Source: Phaeobacter sp. J2-8
GTDB lineage: Bacteria; Pseudomonadota; Alphaproteobacteria; Rhodobacterales; Rhodobacteraceae
Direction of reading: 5' to 3'
Assembly: GCF_022867865.1 (NCBI RefSeq)
Contig: NZ_JALIEC010000004.1
Span: 186,001-250,000 of the forward strand
DNA length: 64,000 nt
The notes under the pieces are model-generated. The model was given only the letters and a program-made list of their open reading frames with translations. It searched no databases and was not told the origin of the DNA. Below are positions 43,128 to 51,941 of the stretch, piece after piece (position 1 is the first letter of the stretch; every line of letters starts with the position of its first letter). A program made the translations under genes and the position numbers.

Positions 43128-43928
43128 TTACTCGGGCAGAAAGACGTTTTTCCGCAACACCGGGGCCAGTTCGTGATCCGCGCGCGCCATGGCAAGCAAC
43201 GGGGCCGGTGCCGCCAGCGACGCGGTAAAATCTGGTGCCTCGACGACACCCCCAGCGGCCTTGATGATCGCAATGCCGGCGGCAGCATCCCAAAGGTTCA
43301 GACAACGCTCCATATAGGCATCGACCCAGCCGGCCGCGACGCCGATCAACCCGATGGTGGCCGCGCCAGAGCGGCGGTATTCCCCGCCTGCGTCAATGAT
43401 CTGTTCCAAAAACACCGCGTGTTCGCCAAACGCGGTGCGGGGGGACCATCCGACGGCGATCAAGGCCCCGGCGGCCTCACGGCCGGTCGCGACCTTCAGA
43501 TCGGTGCCATTCTTGCGCGCCACCGGCGTGTCGCCCAACATGCCTTCGAACATCAAATCAAGATCCGGGGCAAAGATCGCGCCCAGCACGATCTCGCCTT
43601 CGCTGGCACAGGCGATGGAAATGGCCCAATCCGGCAACCCGCGCATGAAATTTGTCGTGCCGTCAATCGGATCGACGATCCAGACCTCACCAGACGTCGC
43701 ATCGCCCTCACGCCCGCCTTCTTCGCCGACAATGGCATCGTTGGGGAAATGTTCCGAGAGCCGCTGACGGATCAACGTTTCAACGGCCAGATCAGCGCCG
43801 GTCACAAAATCCTGCGGCCCTTTGACATCAATCGTCAGCCCATCCTGTGCGGCGCGCATGTCAAGCGCAAGGCGGCCAGCTTCGCGGGCGAGAGAAACAG
43901 CAAAGGACAGTCGATCGTGCAAATTCAT
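43128..43928 (-). CDS. Inositol monophosphatase family protein
   Basis: A 266-residue Li-sensitive phosphatase-fold protein. Metal motifs are complete: IVGEEGG, WIVDPIDGTTNFMRG and LNLWDAAAGIAIIKAAGG. It hydrolyses phosphate monoesters such as inositol-1-phosphate or histidinol phosphate. It is last in the Ugp-like operon, where it could remove the phosphate from products of the GDPD. Overlaps the LacI stop (ATGA). Confidence 0.9.
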   Translation of the reverse strand: MNLHDRLSFAVSLAREAGRLALDMRAAQDGLTIDVKGPQDFVTGADLAVETLIRQRLSEHFPNDAIVGEEGGREGDATSGEVWIVDPIDGTTNFMRGLPDWAISIACASEGEIVLGAIFAPDLDLMFEGMLGDTPVARKNGTDLKVATGREAAGALIAVGWSPRTAFGEHAVFLEQIIDAGGEYRRSGAATIGLIGVAAGWVDAYMERCLNLWDAAAGIAIIKAAGGVVEAPDFTASLAAPAPLLAMARADHELAPVLRKNVFLPE

Positions 43929-44947
43929 GATATTTCGGTCTTTCCGGTGGTGCCGCGCAGAATTGCCTGCAATGGCGGATGTTTCAGCAAGCTGGGGGCG
44001 TCAGGCGTTTGCAGGCGATACCGCATGACTTCGACCGCCATTGCCGCCTGGGTATCGGCGTCTTGCCGCACTGTGCAAAGGTCATAGGCCGCCCAACCGG
44101 CCTGTTCAATGTCATCGAACCCCACAACCCGCATGTCCTCGGGCACGCGCAGGCCCAGATCGCGCCGCAGCCCGTCCAACGCGCCACAGGCCAACAGGTC
44201 GTTCGCCGCAAACAGCCCGTCACATTGGCGCAAAGTGACATCGTGGCGCTGCATCGCCGCGCGCCCGGCGTCATAAGATTGCCCCTCGCAGGGCAGGACG
44301 TCACAGGTCATCCCGTGCGCGCGCACAAGCTCACAAAAGCTGTTGACCCGACCAAGCACGGAATAGGTTCGATCCTCCGGGCGCAGCACGGCAAAGCGGC
44401 GCGCCCCGGCGCCGTGCAGCATATTGAATACGATGTTTGCAGCGGCGGTGACGTCCAATTGCACCCGATCCCCCCCGCTTGGCCCCGGATAACGGTTGAT
44501 CAGAACAACCGGCACACGCAGTCGCTGACATTCCTCGATCACGGCGGCGGGGGGCGTGTCCGAGGTCACGATCATCCCGGCGAGATTATAGTCAAGCATG
44601 GAGGACAGCAGAGGTTCCAGATCATCACTGCCCTCGGCGGTCAGCAACAGCGGGCGAAACCCCTCTGAAATCAGCGCGCGAGACAGATGTTTGACCTGCC
44701 GCGCCCGAAACGGGGTGTCCAGCCGCGAGGCAAGCATGGCAACCAGCTGGGATTGCTGTGATTTCAGGTTTCGCGCCAGCGCATTGGTGCGATAGCCCAA
44801 ATCCGCAGCGGCGGCCATGATCTTGGCGCGGGTTTCATCGGCAATGCTTGCGCCGGGCGTGAAACACCGCGACACGGCAGAGCGCGACACCCCCGCCTTT
44901 CGGGCCACATCATAAGAGGTCGGTCGGCGGTGGTCAGTCATCGCCAT
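43925..44947 (-). CDS. LacI family transcriptional regulator
   Basis: About 340 residues. HTH at the N-terminus: TSYDVARKAGVSRSAVSRCF; hinge region ALARNLKSQQSQ; sensor domain with RFAVLRPEDRTYSVLGRVNS and CDGLFAANDLLACGALDG. Start is ATG 44947 or ATG 44941, both inside the GDPD stop region. It is within the operon it likely controls; a perfect 14-bp palindrome lies in the operon promoter at 50983. Confidence 0.88.
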   Translation of the reverse strand: MAMTDHRRPTSYDVARKAGVSRSAVSRCFTPGASIADETRAKIMAAAADLGYRTNALARNLKSQQSQLVAMLASRLDTPFRARQVKHLSRALISEGFRPLLLTAEGSDDLEPLLSSMLDYNLAGMIVTSDTPPAAVIEECQRLRVPVVLINRYPGPSGGDRVQLDVTAAANIVFNMLHGAGARRFAVLRPEDRTYSVLGRVNSFCELVRAHGMTCDVLPCEGQSYDAGRAAMQRHDVTLRQCDGLFAANDLLACGALDGLRRDLGLRVPEDMRVVGFDDIEQAGWAAYDLCTVRQDADTQAAMAVEVMRYRLQTPDAPSLLKHPPLQAILRGTTGKTEIS

Positions 44948-46358
44948 GTGCCTGCCGCGCAAGGGCAAAAGGCTGATCCACATTGGCAAGATCCGGCGCG
45001 GCAGCGACAACCGCCGCCAATGTCTGGGCATCGCCCGCCATGGCCGCAATCATGACCGAAACCCCCGCCGCGCGCACCGCTGCAAAATCTTCCGTGCCTT
45101 CGGGCATGGTGAATTCGACGATCTGCGGCGACAGATCGGCCAGCGTGTCCTGCAGGCTGGAATAATCCTGGCGCCGGGCCATGATATGCGCCTCTGGTGC
45201 AAGGGCGCGCAAATCCTTTAGCGCCGCATGATTGAAGGACCAAAAGAACACCCGATCTTGCAGACCCGCCGCACAAACGGCCTGCCATACCGGTGCGGGC
45301 GGGGCGGATTTGAATTCCAGATAGGCACGCCCGTCGTAACGTTGCAGCAGGTTCAAAACCTCGTCCAGCGTCGGAATTTGCGTCCCGGCGAAATGCGGGC
45401 TGAACCAGACGCCCGCATCCAACGCCCGCAATTCCGCCAGGGTTTTCTCGGTAATAGGCCCCTTCCCGGTGGTGGTCCGATCCAACGTCGGATCATGATG
45501 AACGACAATGGCCCCGTCGGCCGTCTGATGCAGATCGCATTCGATGAAATCAAAACCCGCCGCCAAGGCACATTCAAAAGCCGGCAGGGTGTTTTCCGGT
45601 GCAATCTTGTTGGCCCCCCGGTGGCAAACCGTCTTGAACGGCAATCCACGACCCGGTTGATTGACCAGCTCGGGCCGGTCAGAACAGATGCCGATCACCG
45701 GTCTGGTGCGAATATCGGCCATCCGCCGGGGATCTTCCTCGTGCCAGATGGCGATGCGCTGGCCATTGGCAAAAGCCTGTTCAAACAACGCATCGGTCAG
45801 CGTGTCTTGCGGGCGGTCCATATGTTCCCAACACAGATGGATCACATCCGCGCCCTCGGCATAGGCAAAGGGTTCGGCGCCCAGTGGCACCAGCACAGAG
45901 CGGGGATAGGGGCTGTTCGCCTCGGCCAGAAGTTTCGCCGCCTCTCGGTCAAAGGCCCCAAGGATCGCACGGGTGATACCATGTTCGCGCAACATCTGAA
46001 GCACCGGCAGGGTGGCACGCGTATCCTTGATATCCGCATAGAACCCTGCGTCCAGCTTTGCAGCTTCGGCCACCACATCCCGCAAGAGCGGACAGGGCCG
46101 GTTCTGGTCGGTGGTGTGGGCCAGGATTTCGGCAAAGGTGGTATCGACGATCTTGCGCCCGTCCGACAGGATCTTGTCGTGGAAGGCAACGATCTGGCCG
46201 TCTGATGTCATGCGAATGTCGACCTCCCACATCTCGGCGCCAAGCGCGCTGGCGATGCGAAACGCCTCTAACGTGTTGTCGGGGGCATAGGCCGATGCGC
46301 CACGATGGGCGATGGCATAGGGGCGTGCGGGGCGGGTCCAGTCGTCAGATGCGGTCAC
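44934..46358 (-). CDS. Tandem-domain glycerophosphodiester phosphodiesterase
   Basis: A 474-residue protein with two GDPD domains. Domain 1: AHRGASAYAPDNTLEAF (His18, Arg19), WEVDIRMTSDGQIVAFHD (Glu45, Asp47, His60). Domain 2: CHRGANKIAPENTLPAF (His246, Arg247, Glu255), ECDLHQTADGAIVVHHDPTL (Glu273, Asp275, His288). Both retain the HR, ExD and second His of the active site; usual single-domain GDPDs are about 250 residues. No signal peptide, so it acts on imported diesters in the cytoplasm, releasing glycerol-3-phosphate and an alcohol. It sits between the Ugp-type ATPase and the LacI/IMPase genes. Confidence 0.9.
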   Translation of the reverse strand: MTASDDWTRPARPYAIAHRGASAYAPDNTLEAFRIASALGAEMWEVDIRMTSDGQIVAFHDKILSDGRKIVDTTFAEILAHTTDQNRPCPLLRDVVAEAAKLDAGFYADIKDTRATLPVLQMLREHGITRAILGAFDREAAKLLAEANSPYPRSVLVPLGAEPFAYAEGADVIHLCWEHMDRPQDTLTDALFEQAFANGQRIAIWHEEDPRRMADIRTRPVIGICSDRPELVNQPGRGLPFKTVCHRGANKIAPENTLPAFECALAAGFDFIECDLHQTADGAIVVHHDPTLDRTTTGKGPITEKTLAELRALDAGVWFSPHFAGTQIPTLDEVLNLLQRYDGRAYLEFKSAPPAPVWQAVCAAGLQDRVFFWSFNHAALKDLRALAPEAHIMARRQDYSSLQDTLADLSPQIVEFTMPEGTEDFAAVRAAGVSVMIAAMAGDAQTLAAVVAAAPDLANVDQPFALARQAHGDD

Positions 46359-47401
46359 AGGCGGGCTCCTTCGGCGTCAAACAGATGCACACGGTCAAGA
46401 TCGACCTGCCAGGAGATCTCTTGTCCCAGCGTGATGTCATGGCCAGCGGGCACAATGGCGCGCAACCGCTGATCATCCGGCAGGATCACATCAATCAGGT
46501 CTTCGCGGCCCTGCGGTTCAATGAAACTTACCCGCCCGGCAACGGATGACCCGCGATGCTGGGGCCCGAAATGTTCGGGTCGCACCCCCAGCGTCACAGG
46601 GCCGGTGGCCGTGATCCCATTTGGCAACGCCAGCGCATTGCCACCGCCAAGGGCAAGCTGGCCATTGGCCTCGGCCTGCAAAAAGCTGATCGGGGGGTTG
46701 CCCAAAAATCCCGCCACATAGCGCGATGCGGGGCGTTCGTACATCTCGGACGGGGTGCTGATCTGTTCGATGTTGCCGTCTTTCATCAATGCGATACGGT
46801 CGCACATCGACATGGCTTCGATCTGGTCATGGGTCACGAGGATTGCGGTAATACCCGTTTCGCGCTGAAGCCTGCGGATCTCGGATCGCATTTCCAACCG
46901 CAGCTTGGCATCAAGATTGGCCAGCGGTTCATCCAGCAACAGCACATCCGGTTTGCGCACCAGCGCGCGGGCCAATGCCACACGCTGTTGCTGACCACCA
47001 GAAAGCTGTTGCGGTTTGCGGCTGAGCAGATTGCCGATCTGCACCAGATCGGCCATTTCACTCACCCGGCGCTTGATCTCTGACGACGACAGCTTCTGCA
47101 CTTTCAGCGGAAAGCCGATGTTTTCAGCCACGCTCATATGCGGGTAAAGCGCATAGTTCTGAAACACCACACCGACGGGACGGTCCTGCGGTGGCAGGGC
47201 GGTCACATCGCGGTCCCCGAAATGCAGCGTGCCACCGTCAATCCGGTGAATGCCGCTGATGGCAAACAGCGTCGTCGATTTGCCACAGCCCGACGGCCCC
47301 AGCAACGCAACCATCTCGCCAGAGGCGACAGACAGCGACATGTCCTCGATCACCGTGGTGTCGCCAAAACGCTTGGTAAAGTTTTGCAGTTCGATCCGCA
47401 T
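46355..47401 (-). CDS. ABC transporter ATP-binding protein, UgpC/MalK type
   Basis: A 348-residue ATPase. Walker A GPSGCGKST, FQNYALYPHMSVAENIGFPL, signature QLSGGQQQRVALARAL, Walker B VLLLDEPLANLDAKLR, H-loop VTHDQIEAMSMCDRI, then the TOBE domain (VTLGVRPEHFG). Start at 47401 overlaps the permease stop (TGATG). An upstream in-frame extension is antisense of the permease and rejected. Confidence 0.93.
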   Translation of the reverse strand: MRIELQNFTKRFGDTTVIEDMSLSVASGEMVALLGPSGCGKSTTLFAISGIHRIDGGTLHFGDRDVTALPPQDRPVGVVFQNYALYPHMSVAENIGFPLKVQKLSSSEIKRRVSEMADLVQIGNLLSRKPQQLSGGQQQRVALARALVRKPDVLLLDEPLANLDAKLRLEMRSEIRRLQRETGITAILVTHDQIEAMSMCDRIALMKDGNIEQISTPSEMYERPASRYVAGFLGNPPISFLQAEANGQLALGGGNALALPNGITATGPVTLGVRPEHFGPQHRGSSVAGRVSFIEPQGREDLIDVILPDDQRLRAIVPAGHDITLGQEISWQVDLDRVHLFDAEGARL

Positions 47402-48225
47402 CAGCCTTTCGTGCCTCCGCCATAAATGTTCATGAGCCGTTTCTGGAACAGCAGGTAAACGGCGATGACGGGCAATGCGTAGAACATGCCGATCGCCTTG
47501 AAGAGCCCATAGTCGGGGCGTGTGTCGTCCGCGATGACCGCGTTCATATAGGTGGCCAACACCTGGGCATCTGCGCCGGGGGCCAGCACCAACGGCAGGA
47601 TGAATTCCGACCACCCCGCCAGGAAGGAAAAGATCAGCAGCGCCGACAGCCCCGGTTTGACCTGTGGCAGGATCAATTCGCGCCAGACGCGAAACCGCGA
47701 GGCCCCGTCCTGAACACCGGCCATTTCGATTTCCCAAGGGACGGAATCATAGAAACCCTTCATGATCCAGATCCCAAAGGGCAGTTCCAGCGCCGCTTTC
47801 ACCAGGATCACCCCCATCAAGCTGTCATAAAGCCCGAGAAATTGCAGCACGATGAAAATGGCGATGATCAGGGTGATTGTCGGAAACGCATGCAGCATGA
47901 TCAACCCGGCCAGAAAGAACCGCCGCGCCGAAAAGTTCAGTCGCGACAGCGCATAGGCCGCAGTGATCGAAAAGGCGCACACCAAAAGCGCGGTCGAGCT
48001 GGCAAAAACAAAGGTGTTGAAGGTCACCCGCCAGATAGACGGCCGCGCACTGTCGATGCTTGTCCATAGAAAGCGCCAGTTTGTCAGTTCCCATTCCTGC
48101 GGAATGATCCCGCCCGGCGCAGGGCGTGAGATGCTGTCAATCAGCTGAAAGCCATACATGATGACCAGCGGCGCCGATATCAACGACAGCGCGAGGATCA
48201 GGATCCAGTTGCCTTTGGTGTTCAT
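47401..48225 (-). CDS. ABC transporter permease, UgpE/MalG type
   Basis: A 274-residue carbohydrate-type permease with six membrane segments. FVFASSTALLVCAFSITAAY and the EAA loop EIEMAGVQDGASRFRVWREL are typical. ATGA overlap with the larger permease upstream. Confidence 0.9.
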   Translation of the reverse strand: MNTKGNWILILALSLISAPLVIMYGFQLIDSISRPAPGGIIPQEWELTNWRFLWTSIDSARPSIWRVTFNTFVFASSTALLVCAFSITAAYALSRLNFSARRFFLAGLIMLHAFPTITLIIAIFIVLQFLGLYDSLMGVILVKAALELPFGIWIMKGFYDSVPWEIEMAGVQDGASRFRVWRELILPQVKPGLSALLIFSFLAGWSEFILPLVLAPGADAQVLATYMNAVIADDTRPDYGLFKAIGMFYALPVIAVYLLFQKRLMNIYGGGTKG

Positions 48226-49523
48226 TGTTCGATCCTCGGCTTGGCGACGAGTTCGCGGAAGTTGAAGAAACGCAGGTAAAGGGCCGACAACAGGATGCCG
48301 ATTATCACCAGCCCCAGCGCATAAGCCGCGCCCAATCCATATTCGAGGTTCCCGCCGTAGTTCGACAGAGCGGTGTGATAAGCGGCCAGGGCCCAGACCT
48401 CGGTTTGTCTGCCGGGGCCGCCATCGGTGGCCAGCAGGATGTATTCAAACGATGTCAGCAACGACAACGTCTGATACGAGGTGATGAACAGGATCGGCCA
48501 ACGCATCTGCGGGAGCAGAACGTAACGCGCCTGTTGCCAACGGTTGGCCCCATCGACCTGTGCCGCGAACAATTGTGTCTCGGGGATTGCGCGCAGCGAC
48601 GAGGAAAACAGGATCATCCCCAGTGACGCACCGACGCAGCCGTTGATCAACACAATGAAGATCCATGCATGGGTGGCGGTGTGGCGCATCCAGTTGATCG
48701 GTTCGATCCCGAAGGGACGCATCATGGCCGAGATAAAGCCCTGATCCCAGGTCAGCCATTGCCACATCAACACATATAGAACAGGGGGCAGAATGCGGGG
48801 CAAAAACCAGATGGCCCGAAAAGTCTGGGCCGTGCGGGTCGGCAGATAAAAGGTCGACAGAGCCAGAAATAGTCCGAAACTTACGTTGAACCCCAGTGTC
48901 AGCACCACATAGAGCACCGTATTCAGCGCATAGCGCCAGGTTGCGGGCAATTTCCACAACAGCTCGAAATTCTGGGTGGTGAAGGTCCAGCCGGTATATG
49001 CCGCCGTGGTCAATGCGGCGCGATCCGGGTCCGGCACGCCCAGATCGGCGATGGCGGTCTGGAATTCCGCTTCGGTGGCAAATCTCTGGCCAAGGATCGA
49101 AACCCGGAACAACTCTGCCGCGGTCTTGCGATCCCGCACCTTGCGCAGCGGGTTGCGGCGCAACTCCTTGAGCGCGCGCTCCATGGCGCGACGGTCATCG
49201 AATGTCGCACCGCCATGCAGCTTTTCCAGCTCGCTGGCGCGGTCTTCGCCGAATTCAGCGGCAAACAACGCCAGTGTTTCCGGCTGTACCGCATATCCGG
49301 CACCCTCCAGAAGCGTCACGGCCTCGTCGCTCACCCCGGCCGCGGGCAGACGCCGCAGGTCGCTTTCACTGATCTGATACGCGCCGCCAAGAATGCCGGT
49401 CGATGTACTCATATTGGTGAAGGCAAAAACGACGGTCAGCACAACCGGCAGCAAAAAGAACATTACCACCGCCAGCAGTGCGGGGCTGAGAAAGCCCAGG
49501 CCCAGAAGGGTCTGTCGGGTCAT
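48222..49523 (-). CDS. ABC transporter permease, MalF-like with large periplasmic insertion
   Basis: A 433-residue permease, about 130 longer than UgpA. After the first membrane segment (residues 7-35) comes a charged soluble segment of about 125 residues (ISESDLRRLPAAGVSDEAVT through TAIADLGVPDPDRAA) before the remaining segments resume at WRYALNTVLYVVLTLGFNV. The EAA loop is AAQVDGANRWQQARYVLLPQ. The layout recalls the P2 loop of MalF, which contacts the binding protein, but the sequence is different. Start at 49523 has GAGGTGTGAC upstream. Confidence 0.88.
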   Translation of the reverse strand: MTRQTLLGLGFLSPALLAVVMFFLLPVVLTVVFAFTNMSTSTGILGGAYQISESDLRRLPAAGVSDEAVTLLEGAGYAVQPETLALFAAEFGEDRASELEKLHGGATFDDRRAMERALKELRRNPLRKVRDRKTAAELFRVSILGQRFATEAEFQTAIADLGVPDPDRAALTTAAYTGWTFTTQNFELLWKLPATWRYALNTVLYVVLTLGFNVSFGLFLALSTFYLPTRTAQTFRAIWFLPRILPPVLYVLMWQWLTWDQGFISAMMRPFGIEPINWMRHTATHAWIFIVLINGCVGASLGMILFSSSLRAIPETQLFAAQVDGANRWQQARYVLLPQMRWPILFITSYQTLSLLTSFEYILLATDGGPGRQTEVWALAAYHTALSNYGGNLEYGLGAAYALGLVIIGILLSALYLRFFNFRELVAKPRIEQ

Positions 49524-49595
49524 GTCACACCTCGTATTAAATCGGGGCGACGGCGCACAGGAGGCGCGCCGTCGCGGGATGTTCAATGCCGCAGA

Positions 49596-50939
49596 TCAGC
49601 GGATGATCAGCTCGTCGCCAAGGGTGGCTGTCAGTTGGGCCTCCACTTCTGCCACGGCTTCTTCCGGGGTCTGGATGCCGGTCCATGCCGCTTCGAGACC
49701 TTTGAACATGGCCTCGGAGAAAGCACCGTAGGACGGGTGGTTCGGCTGTGCATTTGCATGGGGCAACAGCACTTCGGTTGCCTCGGATGCCCAGCGATCG
49801 CCGGCGTAAAGGTCCAGACCGGATTCGGCCTTGCCGATGGCCAGATGCGAAGATTTGATCGCATGCAGGGTGTTCAGGCGCGGCTCGGACGCGATGGCGA
49901 CCAGTTGAGCGGCGATTTCCTCGGCGCGGTCGTCTTCCTGATCTGTCAGAAGATAAACCAGCGGATGGGTCACAGTGTTGGCGCGGCCCGCATCATTGCC
50001 CGCCGGGATCAGGGTAAAGCCGATGGTGCCAAAGAAATCTTCGTTGCCCTCTTTGCCGGTGTAACGGCCATAATGCCATGTGCCACCGTGCCAGAATGCG
50101 GCTTTGCCGTTGGCAACTTCGGAATACCACTGGTCCCATTCGGTGCCGATGTGGTTCTTGCGGGTCACGCCTGCTTCGACCGCATCAACAAAGAATTGAT
50201 ACATTTCGGTCATCGCGGTGCGGTCAAACAGCAGCTTGCCGGTTTCGGGGTCCGTCAGCTCGCCGCCGAAGGATTGATAGAACTGGGCATAATCCGGTCC
50301 GTTGGACACGCGCGGATAGAAACCATAGCCTTCTTCGACCAGCCCCATGTCCACGGCTTTTTTCGCATCGGCCAGCATGTCGCGCAGGGTGTATTCACCG
50401 GCTTCGACGCGGGCCGACATTTCGGCCATGTCCGCATCGGTGTAACCCAGCTGCGTGAATGTGTCTTTCCAATAGAAGAACGGGCGGCTTTCGGCATCTT
50501 GGGGCACGCCCCATTGCACGCCGTCATAGGCCGCAATATCCATCAGGTTGCTGTAAATGTTGTTCAGCGGCCAGGCATCCAGATCGACATAATCTTCGAC
50601 CGGCACGATGTAACCTGCACTGGCCCAGGGGGCGATATCCAGGTGCGACGTGACAACGATATGCGGTGCATTGTTCGCTTCGGCGCCCAGGGTCACGGCC
50701 TGTTTAAAGCCATCCCAACCGTCAAAGTCGCGCTTGCCTTCTACGGTAATGTTCAATTCTTCGCCGTGAATGGCGGCTTCGCGCGACAAAAGGTCGGCGG
50801 CAATTTCGATGTTTTCGATGCGGTAATGATCACCCTCATTGGACCCGCCTGCCCAGACTGTGATGGTGATATCTTCTGCCAAAACCGGCATTGCGGCGGT
50901 GGCGGCGATCAGCGCGGTGGCGCAGGTCATCTTTATCAT
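49596..50939 (-). CDS. ABC transporter extracellular solute-binding protein (family 1)
   Basis: A 447-residue SBP with a Sec signal (ATALIAATAAMPVLAEDI). It contains the charged lobe features of SBP_bac_1 proteins, WAGGSNEGDHYRIENIEIAA near the N-terminus and NGKAAFWHGGTWHYGRYTG mid-protein. The ATG at 50939 follows GGAGAGATAGATTC. It starts the Ugp-like operon; the ligand is probably a glycerophosphodiester or other phosphorylated polyol given the GDPD and IMPase downstream. Confidence 0.88.
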   Translation of the reverse strand: MIKMTCATALIAATAAMPVLAEDITITVWAGGSNEGDHYRIENIEIAADLLSREAAIHGEELNITVEGKRDFDGWDGFKQAVTLGAEANNAPHIVVTSHLDIAPWASAGYIVPVEDYVDLDAWPLNNIYSNLMDIAAYDGVQWGVPQDAESRPFFYWKDTFTQLGYTDADMAEMSARVEAGEYTLRDMLADAKKAVDMGLVEEGYGFYPRVSNGPDYAQFYQSFGGELTDPETGKLLFDRTAMTEMYQFFVDAVEAGVTRKNHIGTEWDQWYSEVANGKAAFWHGGTWHYGRYTGKEGNEDFFGTIGFTLIPAGNDAGRANTVTHPLVYLLTDQEDDRAEEIAAQLVAIASEPRLNTLHAIKSSHLAIGKAESGLDLYAGDRWASEATEVLLPHANAQPNHPSYGAFSEAMFKGLEAAWTGIQTPEEAVAEVEAQLTATLGDELIIR

Positions 50940-50982
50940 GGAATCTATCTCTCCAAGCTGTAGGGCGCGCGCGGTGAGGTTT

Positions 50983-50996
50983 TGCACACGTGTGCA
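50983..50996. promoter_or_regulatory. LacI-type operator palindrome
   Basis: TGCACACGTGTGCA is a perfect 14-bp palindrome 44 bases ahead of the SBP start; TGCACA recurs as a half-site at 51003-51008. The local LacI regulator at 43925 is the expected binder. Bases 51009-51132 up to the IS hold an AT-rich stretch suitable for a promoter but no gene. Confidence 0.6.
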
Positions 50997-51132
50997 TAGT
51001 AGTGCACATTTTTTACAACAGAAGATTACAAGCTTTGTGTCAGTTTTGTAAAAACATCACTTTTATCGAAAAATCTTTGACTTCTCTTGCCAGAAAAAAG
51101 CGTCCGGAAAACCGATGAACAGCAGGGCAATT

Positions 51133-51941
51133 GGGATTGCCAAGTTGTTGTTCTTGGATTTTAAAGTTCTGATGTTCGGTCGATCACGTCACCATTTCGG
51201 CGGTGTAGTCGGCCCAGAGGCTGAACGCGTCGTGACGAGCGTGGCGGTATGATGTTGCGGTGAGTCTGTAACGGCGGGGACGAAAGATCAGGTTGATCGG
51301 GTCATGTGCGGTCAGGAATCTCTGTGCTTGCCGGTGAGATTTGAACCGCCCGAGTATCTTCTCTCGCTTTCGTGTCGGCCTGTGAGCCCCTTCAATTGCG
51401 TTATTCAATCGCTTGTGAGCGCGGTGGTCAGCGTCCGGCGCCAGCGTTTTGATCGGCTTGATGTAGCTGCGTAATTTATCCGTGATCACGACCCTCGGCG
51501 CGCCGAACTGAACTACCAGCCTTTTGAAAAACCTCTTTGCTGCCTTTCCACTTCTGCGCGTTTGCACAAGTATATCGAGAACCTCGCCGTTCGCGTCCAT
51601 TGCGCGCCACAGCCAGTGCTTCTTGCCGCGGATCGGAACAACGACTTCGTCGAGATGCCATTTGTCGTTGGGACGAGGGCGATCACGCCGGATGCAGTTC
51701 GCGAAATGGCGACCAAACCGATTGACCCACAACCGGACGGCTTCCCGGCTGACAATCACGCCCCGCTCAGCCAGCAAGTCTTCAACGTCAGCCGTGCTCA
51801 GCGCGAAGCGGTGGTACGCCCAAACAGCGCAAGCGATGATCTCGCGAGGGTAGCGGAAGCCCTTAAGGCGAGGCAAACTGGTCGGAATTCTCATACCGCT
51901 AAAAAAGCCCGGTCATGTCTGACGAACAAGTTGGCAATGCC
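51133..51941 (-). mobile_element. IS6-family insertion sequence, copy 1 (809 bp)
   Basis: Bounded by imperfect inverted repeats GGGATTGCCAAGTTGTTGTTC (as read from 51133, first 20 bases matter) and GGCATTGCCAACTTGTTCGTC at the other end (complement of 51921-51941). One transposase gene fills it. Inverted relative to copies 2 and 3. The 8-base flanks (gggcaatt, catgggcc) are not duplicated, so the insertion was followed by deletion or recombination. Confidence 0.9.
51184..51894 (-). CDS. IS6-family transposase (copy 1)
   Basis: A 236-residue DDE transposase. An N-terminal HTH region (FALSTADVEDLLAERGVIVS) precedes the catalytic core: WHLDEVVVPIRGKKHWLWRA (first Asp), VVITDKLRSYIKPIKTLAPD (second Asp) and LNNAIEGAHRPTRKREKILG (Glu). 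Copy 1 has Cys (EIIACAVWAYH) where the other two copies have Tyr. The gene looks intact. Confidence 0.93.
   Translation of the reverse strand: MRIPTSLPRLKGFRYPREIIACAVWAYHRFALSTADVEDLLAERGVIVSREAVRLWVNRFGRHFANCIRRDRPRPNDKWHLDEVVVPIRGKKHWLWRAMDANGEVLDILVQTRRSGKAAKRFFKRLVVQFGAPRVVITDKLRSYIKPIKTLAPDADHRAHKRLNNAIEGAHRPTRKREKILGRFKSHRQAQRFLTAHDPINLIFRPRRYRLTATSYRHARHDAFSLWADYTAEMVT

Noticed and set aside
49215-50963. Plus-strand open frame of 582 codons across the solute-binding protein
   Set aside because: Antisense of the SBP and permease genes, a by-product of GC-rich third positions; no domain is recognisable.
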